This document shows positions 8,817 to 13,358 of a stretch of DNA of 13,358 bases, in pieces. The stretch comes from Phycisphaerales bacterium (GTDB lineage Bacteria; Planctomycetota; Phycisphaerae; Sedimentisphaerales; Anaerohalosphaeraceae), in assembly GCA_011055475.1 (NCBI GenBank), contig DSDH01000244.1:1-13358 (forward strand). The letters run 5' to 3'. Under the pieces are notes generated by a model. That model saw only the letters and a program-made list of their open reading frames with translations. It was not told the DNA's origin and searched no databases. The translations under genes were made by a program, and so were the position numbers. Within the stretch, counting starts at the first letter, position 1; each line of letters starts with the position of its first letter.

Positions 8817-8856
8817 CAGGAAAAGAAGGGGCTGTGCGCATCCTCCACACAGCCCC
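8817..8856 (-). terminator. Intrinsic terminator after the LamG-module gene, within the leader of the CotH gene
   Basis: A perfect 9-bp stem, GGGGCTGTG (8828-8836 on plus) pairing with CACAGCCCC (8848-8856), has an 11-nt loop. On the minus strand it is followed at once by TTCTTTT, a typical U-rich tail. It lies about 43 nt after the stop of the LamG-module gene and ends only about 10-20 nt before the start codon of the CotH gene. It should end most transcripts from upstream, unless it acts as an attenuator for the CotH gene. Confidence 0.75.
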
Positions 8857-8899
8857 GTTCCTCAATGTACCGAACTTTCGACTACACTCTACTACGAGA

Positions 8900-11800
8900 T
8901 TACTTGCCCCAATCCTGCGACAAAACGGCCAGATCCTCAATGTCCGCGCGGCCGCTGAGGTCGATATCGGCCGGCACCGCGTCCGTCAGCCAGCCGGCCG
9001 CCAGGATAAGCAAGTCGTCGATATCCACGTTGCCATCCTCGTTCAAATCACCGCGCGGCGGCAGCATCGCACTGAGCGCTTCAATCTGGCTCGGCAAGAG
9101 CACACCCTGCCAGATCGTGATCTGGTCGATCGTGCCGTCCAGGTGCAACTGCTCCGCCGGATGCGACTGGGACCAGTCGGTGAGCCACACCTTATCCGTT
9201 CCGAAGGCTCCCTGCTCGGTCGGGTAGGCCGCCCCGAAGTCGTCGGTTGCGCCGGCGAACACGCCGTCGATATACAGCTCGATGTTACCGAACCGCGACC
9301 GTGTGACCGCGAAGTGGTGCCACCGGCCATCGTCCACCCGCGGCCCGGTGATGCGTCGCAGGCCATCGGCCGCCGAGATGAACCGGAAATGGCCGGGCAC
9401 GCTGTCGGCGCCGTCAAAGCCCACGTAAACAGCGAGGATCCCCGGAGGCCGCATGGCGAAGATCGGACCTTCCGGATCGGTCGTCTTGAAGTAGCCGGAC
9501 ATCGAGAACGCAAAGCCTGCCGGCGCGCTCAGACCGCTGATATTACCCAGATCGACGTAGTCGTCGAAGCCGTCCAGCTCCAGACCCGTGTTCGAAATGC
9601 CCGGCACCCACGCCGTGTTGGGATCGTCGAAGTTCATCAGCGTCCCGTTCAGACCGGCGTACGTCTCGGTGACCGTCTCGCCCGTGCCGTCGTCCATCGA
9701 CCACTCGACCAGAATCGCCGCCGGTTCCGTCGACCGCGTGAAGAACGTCCCCACCGCGCTGCGGGTCACGACCTGGGCCCCCAGAAGCCCCTCGATCCTC
9801 CAGAAGTACTGGGTATCGGCGTCCAGCCCTTCCACCGTGTAGCGCATATCGGGCACGGCCTGGTTGGTCAGATCCACGACCCTCGACGTCAGCTCCGCGT
9901 CGGTGGCCACGATGATATTGAACGTCGCCTGCGCCGCCGCGCCCGCCGGAACATCCCGCCAACGCAACTCGACATCCCCTGCATCGACGTGCGCCCGCGG
10001 CGCCGGGCTCACCAGCGCCAATTCAAACGGCAGCGCCTCTTCGTTCGAGAACGCGTAATGGTGCCACGAATTGGCCGGGTTCTCGGCGGCGAAGGTGAAG
10101 GTCATCTCGCTCGACGGCGCCGTGTAGGTGTACTTGATGAGCCAGCCGTTTCTGTCGATGGGTGCGTTCTGGTCAATTCGTGTCGTATTATAGGGGTTGT
10201 CGCCCGCGATGATATTGCAGAAGCGAGCGCCGGCGCCGCCAAAGGCCGTCGTGTAGAACGTCGTGACGTATCGAGTGCCCGGCGTCAGACCGGTCAGCGT
10301 CAGGACAGGACAGAAGCCTGCGTTTTCTCCAAAGTAAAACGCCTGAGCCAAAGCCAGTGAATCGCCTGAGATCGGCGGCGTATGTCCGGTGAAGTCGTTC
10401 GGCACATTGGCCAGTGACCAATTCGCCCCGGAACGGTTCGTATCGTTCTCAAAGGACACGCCGTTGCCTGCGTTCACCATCGCACCATCCGTGCCGCCCG
10501 GGCCGAAATTGACCTTGTGCGTGTAGGTCTTGTCGGCGCTGATGTCCGAATCCGCGTCGCTCGTCCAGGCGTGCCCGGAGAAGGACCCGACGATGGACAG
10601 GGACCAAACCGGGCTGACATAAACGGTCTGATCGCCGTTGACGACCTCGACCTGCCAATAGTAATCGGTCCCGGCCTCCAGCGGCTCGGTCAGGGCGAAC
10701 TCGGTGTTGGTCAGGCCGGTCGCCCCATCGGTCACCAGGGTCAGATCGGGATCGGTGCCCACGTACACGCTGTACGTCGCCCCCTCCGCCGTGCCAAACG
10801 GGGCCTCCCAGTGCAGCACCACCCCCGCACCGGTATCGGCGGCCGGCAACGGATTGATCCGATAGGGGATCGCCGCCACCATCGCGTCGATCTGGTCCTG
10901 TTTCAGAGCGCCTTGCCAGATAACCACCTCGTCGATCAGGCCATTCAGGAACCAGGTATCCGGTGCGCCGGGACCCGCGTCCGCGATCCAGGCCAGCTCG
11001 GCCCCGATCGACCGCAGATCCACGTCGTACGCCGCCAGTCCATCGTTCACCGTCCCGGCCAATTGCCCGTTGAGATACAGGGACACCACGCCGGTCTCGG
11101 CGCGGACCAGGGCGAAGTGATTCCACTGGCCGTCCACCACCCTCGGTCCGGCGATTTGGCGCAGGACGCCGCCAGATCGAGAGATGTACCGCAGCCGGCC
11201 CGGCAACACGCTGGTCCCGTCGAATCCGACCGTCACGGCGACAATCGGATCGCCGTCCTGGGAGTTCCGGAAGGCGATGATCGGGCCCATCATATCGGTC
11301 GTCTTGACGTACCCGGAGATCGAGAAGGCCTGCCCCGCGCCGAACGGCAATGGCGCCTCATCGCCCAGGTCGACGTAACTGTCGATGCCGTCAAAGTCCA
11401 GGCAGTTGCCCGCAAGGCCCTCCGTCCACGAGGTCCCGTTCGGGTCATCGAAGCCCACGGCCACGCCGTCATACCCGGCGACACTCTCCGGCACCACCGT
11501 CAACTGGTCCTCGTCCATCTTGTATTCCAGCACCTTCGCGGCCGGAGCCAGCGTTTTGGTCTTGAACGTCCAGGTCCTCTTGACGTTGTTCGGGTCGGTG
11601 CTGAACACCCGCTCGCCCTCGTCGAAGACATCCACCTGCCAATGATACTCAGTCGCCTCGGCCAGGCCCTCCAGGGCGTAGGTGCCCTCGGTCAGGCCGA
11701 GCACCGGCGTCAGCACGTTCGGGTCCGTGCCCCAATAAAGATCATAGGTGGGGGAAACCAACTCCACGCCTTCGGCGGCGATCGCACCGAACCGCAGCGT

Positions 11801-12490
11801 CACGTTCAGGTCCGTGACCGCCCCCTCATACGGATCGCGGTCCACGTACACCGGCGCGTAGACCTCGTTGGAAAAGGCATAATGGTGCCAGGACATGTTC
11901 GTCATGGTCTCGGCGAACGTGAAGATGATCTGGCCGCTGCCGGGGGCGACATAGTCATACTTCAGAAGCAGGCCGTTGCCGCCGCCGTACAAATCCTGGT
12001 CGATCTGGTAGACACCGGGATTGCCGGGGTCATCGGCGGACACATTGATGACGCGGCCCGATGCTTCCCAGCCCTTGGCGTAGAAGGTCGTCACGTACCG
12101 CGTGCCCGGCACAAGATCATACAACGCCAATTGAGGATGAACCGTTCCGCCCGGACCTCCTGGGTCGCCATAGAAAAAGCTGACCAGCAGATTGGCCCCG
12201 TCTCCGGTCACGTTCGACGTGCCCCCGTCAAACGTGCTGGGCAGATTAAAGAAACGCCAGCTCACGCCTTGTTTGTCATTGTCCCCCTCAAACCACACGC
12301 CGTTGCCCGCGTAGAACGGGTCGCCCTCGGTGGTTCGGAACTTGGCCGAGTGCGTGTAGACCTTGCCGGCGTTGATGCCCGAATCGGCATCGCTCGTCCA
12401 GGGCGAGACGCTGAACGTCCCCGCTCCGGCCGAGGCCATGCACAGCCACGCCACACTCAGGGCCGCAAAAACCGCCATGCACCTTTTCAT
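8900..12490 (-). CDS. Secreted tandem-module protein: two copies of (unnamed domain + FN3-like + LamG) and a dockerin-like tail
   Basis: 1196 residues from ATG 12490; the frame is open further upstream to 12577, but GAGGAGG 8 nt before 12490 and the signal peptide settle the start. Residues 1-23 (KRCMAVFAALSVAWLC core, ASAGAG end) are a Sec signal. Approximate layout: unnamed domain A1 at 24-215; FN3-like at 240-312; LamG 1 at 318-543; FN3-like at 548-635; domain A2 at 636-824; FN3-like at 825-920; LamG 2 at 925-1145; dockerin-like at 1147-1196. LamG marks are 'LDFDGIDSYVDLG', 'WNHFALVR', 'LYLNGQLAGT' and 'GLIDEVVIWQGAL' in copy 1, with matching strings in copy 2. The tail 'GDLNEDGNVDIDDL' fits a calcium-binding dockerin loop; the second loop (D-L-S-G-R-A-D-I-E-D) is degenerate. 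No catalytic site is recognised. The role is probably adhesive or carbohydrate-binding at the cell surface. It lies between a pseudopilin gene (203 nt upstream) and the giant CotH gene (about 90 nt downstream), and has its own terminator. Confidence 0.88.
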   Translation of the reverse strand: MKRCMAVFAALSVAWLCMASAGAGTFSVSPWTSDADSGINAGKVYTHSAKFRTTEGDPFYAGNGVWFEGDNDKQGVSWRFFNLPSTFDGGTSNVTGDGANLLVSFFYGDPGGPGGTVHPQLALYDLVPGTRYVTTFYAKGWEASGRVINVSADDPGNPGVYQIDQDLYGGGNGLLLKYDYVAPGSGQIIFTFAETMTNMSWHHYAFSNEVYAPVYVDRDPYEGAVTDLNVTLRFGAIAAEGVELVSPTYDLYWGTDPNVLTPVLGLTEGTYALEGLAEATEYHWQVDVFDEGERVFSTDPNNVKRTWTFKTKTLAPAAKVLEYKMDEDQLTVVPESVAGYDGVAVGFDDPNGTSWTEGLAGNCLDFDGIDSYVDLGDEAPLPFGAGQAFSISGYVKTTDMMGPIIAFRNSQDGDPIVAVTVGFDGTSVLPGRLRYISRSGGVLRQIAGPRVVDGQWNHFALVRAETGVVSLYLNGQLAGTVNDGLAAYDVDLRSIGAELAWIADAGPGAPDTWFLNGLIDEVVIWQGALKQDQIDAMVAAIPYRINPLPAADTGAGVVLHWEAPFGTAEGATYSVYVGTDPDLTLVTDGATGLTNTEFALTEPLEAGTDYYWQVEVVNGDQTVYVSPVWSLSIVGSFSGHAWTSDADSDISADKTYTHKVNFGPGGTDGAMVNAGNGVSFENDTNRSGANWSLANVPNDFTGHTPPISGDSLALAQAFYFGENAGFCPVLTLTGLTPGTRYVTTFYTTAFGGAGARFCNIIAGDNPYNTTRIDQNAPIDRNGWLIKYTYTAPSSEMTFTFAAENPANSWHHYAFSNEEALPFELALVSPAPRAHVDAGDVELRWRDVPAGAAAQATFNIIVATDAELTSRVVDLTNQAVPDMRYTVEGLDADTQYFWRIEGLLGAQVVTRSAVGTFFTRSTEPAAILVEWSMDDGTGETVTETYAGLNGTLMNFDDPNTAWVPGISNTGLELDGFDDYVDLGNISGLSAPAGFAFSMSGYFKTTDPEGPIFAMRPPGILAVYVGFDGADSVPGHFRFISAADGLRRITGPRVDDGRWHHFAVTRSRFGNIELYIDGVFAGATDDFGAAYPTEQGAFGTDKVWLTDWSQSHPAEQLHLDGTIDQITIWQGVLLPSQIEALSAMLPPRGDLNEDGNVDIDDLLILAAGWLTDAVPADIDLSGRADIEDLAVLSQDWGK
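9059..9718 (-). repeat. LamG copy 2 of the tandem-module protein
   Basis: Residues about 925-1144. It repeats the pattern of LamG copy 1 (10862-11539): 'LDGFDDYVDLG', 'SMSGYFKTTD', 'WHHFAVTR', 'LYIDGVFAGAT', and 'LDGTIDQITIWQGVL' before the end. The match is clear in protein but not close in DNA, so the duplication is old. Confidence 0.7.
10019..10585 (-). repeat. Unnamed ~190-residue domain, copy A2
   Basis: Residues 636-824 of the tandem-module protein. It shares ordered motifs with copy A1: WTSDADS (642-648), K-T-Y-T-H (654-658), AGNGVSFE (674-681), PGTRYVTTFY (737-746), IDQ (772-774) and WHHYAFSNE (809-817). I do not recognise a named family; its beta-rich look suggests a jelly-roll or galactose-binding fold. 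Confidence 0.7.
10862..11539 (-). repeat. LamG copy 1 of the tandem-module protein
   Basis: Residues about 318-543: opens with 'VLEYKMDED', continues with 'LDFDGIDSYVDLG', 'SISGYVKTTD', 'WNHFALVR', 'LYLNGQLAGT', and closes with 'LNGLIDEVVIWQGAL'. This is the usual strand order of a bacterial LamG/pentraxin-like domain. Its partner copy is at 9059-9718. Confidence 0.7.
11846..12421 (-). repeat. Unnamed ~190-residue domain, copy A1
   Basis: Residues 24-215 of the tandem-module protein, directly after the signal peptide. Motifs shared with A2: WTSDADS (31-37), K-V-Y-T-H (43-47), AGNGVWFE (61-68), PGTRYVTTFY (128-137), IDQ (163-165) and WHHYAFSNE (201-209). Spacing between motifs differs by only a few residues between copies, which supports one folded domain rather than chance matches. 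Confidence 0.7.
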
Positions 12491-12498
12491 TTTCGTCG

Positions 12499-12505
12499 CC
12501 TCCTC
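12499..12505 (-). promoter_or_regulatory. Ribosome binding site deciding the start of the tandem-module gene
   Basis: GAGGAGG on the minus strand, 8 nt before ATG 12490. The reading frame stays open for 29 more codons upstream, but that extension has no such site and would bury the signal peptide, so 12490 is preferred. Confidence 0.75.
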
Positions 12506-12545
12506 AAAAAGAAGTGATAGTGGGGATGAACACAAACCTATGGAG

Positions 12546-12563
12546 ACACCGGATGCCCGGTGT
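12546..12563 (-). other. Leader hairpin ahead of the tandem-module gene
   Basis: ACACCGG and CCGGTGT form a perfect 7-bp stem around a 4-nt loop, about 55 nt before ATG 12490. No T-run follows on the minus strand, so it is not a standard terminator. It may stabilise the mRNA leader; function is unknown. Confidence 0.4.
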
Positions 12564-12633
12564 TTCGCGACATGCACCGCCCGCCCCCCTGCCCTTGACG
12601 TTCTCCTGCATCAACCCTCATCCTGCATGTGCC

Positions 12634-12689
12634 GACCCCGACACCCAGCGGCCAAAACGTCCGCTCAAAACCGCATTCACGTCGGGGTC
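12634..12689 (-). other. Long inverted repeat just after the right-edge pseudopilin stop
   Basis: GACCCCGAC (12634-12642) and GTCGGGGTC (12681-12689) are perfect 9-bp arms 38 nt apart. Between them AGCGG and CCGCT can form an inner 5-bp stem. It starts only 4 nt after the pseudopilin stop. There is no T-run on the minus-strand side, so it may be a 3' stabiliser or a weak, U-tract-less terminator. Confidence 0.45.
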
Positions 12690-12693
12690 TTCA

Positions 12694-13358
12694 TTACTTA
12701 CGGTACTTCAGCGTCCAAACCGCCCGTTGAACGCGCTCAAAATCGGGGTTGCCCATCGCCGATGACGCCGCGTCCAACTCTCCTTTCGCGAACTGCACGG
12801 TTCGCTTGTCCTCCCACTTCCAATATTCCGCGTGTCCATCGGCAAAGGCAAAGCACGTGCCCTCCCCGTGGCGTAACGGAACGCCATCCCACCACGCCTC
12901 GCGATCCGGCCAGATCGTCCAGCTCTCCGTACTGGCATAGCCTTCGTCAATGAAAACCATGCGAGCACCCGGTGATCGGAGTTGCGACATTTTCTTGATG
13001 ACCTCGACTGAAAGCCCCTGCGGAACGAAATCGTGCCCATTCATGGAGTCGACAATCGCGTAAGTACGCCACTGGTCCCTCAGCCCTTCCGGGCAACGAT
13101 AAGCCTTGATTGATTCGGCATACGGGAAGAGGGCTCCCAGGGTGATGCACGCCTTGTGAGCTTCGGGGGTATCTTGAGCGCTCCCATCCAACCAGCCGGC
13201 CCAACTCCATTCGTAGAAGTAATCTGTTGGAAGGGTGCCCAGGATCATCTTGTAGGCGGTCTCGCCACCGGGCCCCGGCACCTCGATCACCCGAGCGGTC
13301 TTCGCGCTGACAATACGACCTTCATGTGCATCGGCATAAAGGGTCCACGCCATGCCCA
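12694..13358 (-). CDS. Pseudopilin-like H-X9-DG protein, C-terminal part (gene enters from the right edge)
   Basis: About 220 codons are visible and the frame is open to the edge. The apparent Met at 13353 is almost surely internal, because the first visible residues, G-M-A-W-T-L-Y-A-D-A-H-E-G-R, match the segment that normally follows the N-terminal helix and 'C..NL' stretch in planctomycete pseudopilins. The prepilin cleavage motif itself would lie outside the window. The body has 'YRCPEGL' and 'MVFIDEGYASTESW', and near the end 'RHGEGTCFAFADGHAEYW', in which the His is followed by exactly nine residues and then D-G: the H-X9-DG signature. The family is linked with type II secretion/type IV pilus-like machinery; the exact role is unknown. 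It precedes the tandem-module secreted protein on the same strand, 203 nt away. Confidence 0.85.
   Translation of the reverse strand, partial: GMAWTLYADAHEGRIVSAKTARVIEVPGPGGETAYKMILGTLPTDYFYEWSWAGWLDGSAQDTPEAHKACITLGALFPYAESIKAYRCPEGLRDQWRTYAIVDSMNGHDFVPQGLSVEVIKKMSQLRSPGARMVFIDEGYASTESWTIWPDREAWWDGVPLRHGEGTCFAFADGHAEYWKWEDKRTVQFAKGELDAASSAMGNPDFERVQRAVWTLKYRK

Noticed and set aside
7898..10360. Plus-strand open frame of 820 codons spanning the CotH and tandem-module genes
   Set aside because: Same antisense register in both minus-strand genes and runs through their intergenic gap including the terminator. Composition is Arg/His-rich and featureless, while the opposite strand has clear domains.
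10517..12517. Plus-strand open frame of 666 codons opposite the tandem-module gene
   Set aside because: Again an in-register antisense shadow; no start signal or recognisable domain, and the minus-strand protein is well supported.
12491..12577. 29-codon N-terminal extension of the tandem-module gene
   Set aside because: The signal peptide starts at ATG 12490, which has a strong GAGGAGG site; the extension has neither and overlaps the leader hairpin.
13351..13353. ATG at the right edge as the start of the pseudopilin
   Set aside because: The frame is open to the edge and the residues around it match an internal pseudopilin segment; the N-terminal FTLIE-type helix is missing, so the gene is cut by the window.

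Overview
The window looks like a chromosomal segment from a high-GC bacterium of the Planctomycetota, most likely a Phycisphaerae-type lineage. That placement is an inference from protein style, not from a marker gene. The clues are H-X9-DG type pseudopilins, very large secreted proteins built from lamin-tail, CotH, LamG and fibronectin-like domains, and C-terminal dockerin-like tags of the G-D-x-N-x-D-G form. All five genes lie on the minus strand, so transcription runs from the right end of the window to the left. There are no rRNA, tRNA, CRISPR, IS or phage genes.

In transcription order: (1) The right edge holds the C-terminal two thirds of a pseudopilin (12694 to the edge), whose N-terminus lies outside. 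(2) After a 203-nt spacer comes a 1196-residue secreted protein with two tandem copies of a large module (an unnamed ~190-residue domain, a fibronectin-like domain and a LamG domain) and a dockerin-like tail (8900-12490). (3) After only about 90 nt, which contain a good intrinsic terminator, comes a 2306-residue secreted protein (1886-8806). It has six lamin-tail domains, several beta-sandwich domains, a CotH kinase-like domain and a dockerin-like tail. (4) A ~300-nt gap carries an exact-consensus sigma-70 promoter that drives a complete pseudopilin (666-1574, or shorter). (5) The left edge holds the first 179 residues of another secreted LamG/concanavalin-like protein (1-537, incomplete).

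The region reads as a surface or exoprotein locus. Two pseudopilins each precede a secreted LamG-type protein, and the two big proteins share the same type of C-terminal tag. No enzyme of known substrate is present apart from the CotH-like kinase domain, so the biological target of the system cannot be read from the window. The most unusual points are the unnamed duplicated domain, a beta-sandwich nested inside a lamin-tail domain, the terminator placed directly in the leader of the giant CotH gene, and the repeated pseudopilin-LamG gene pairing.
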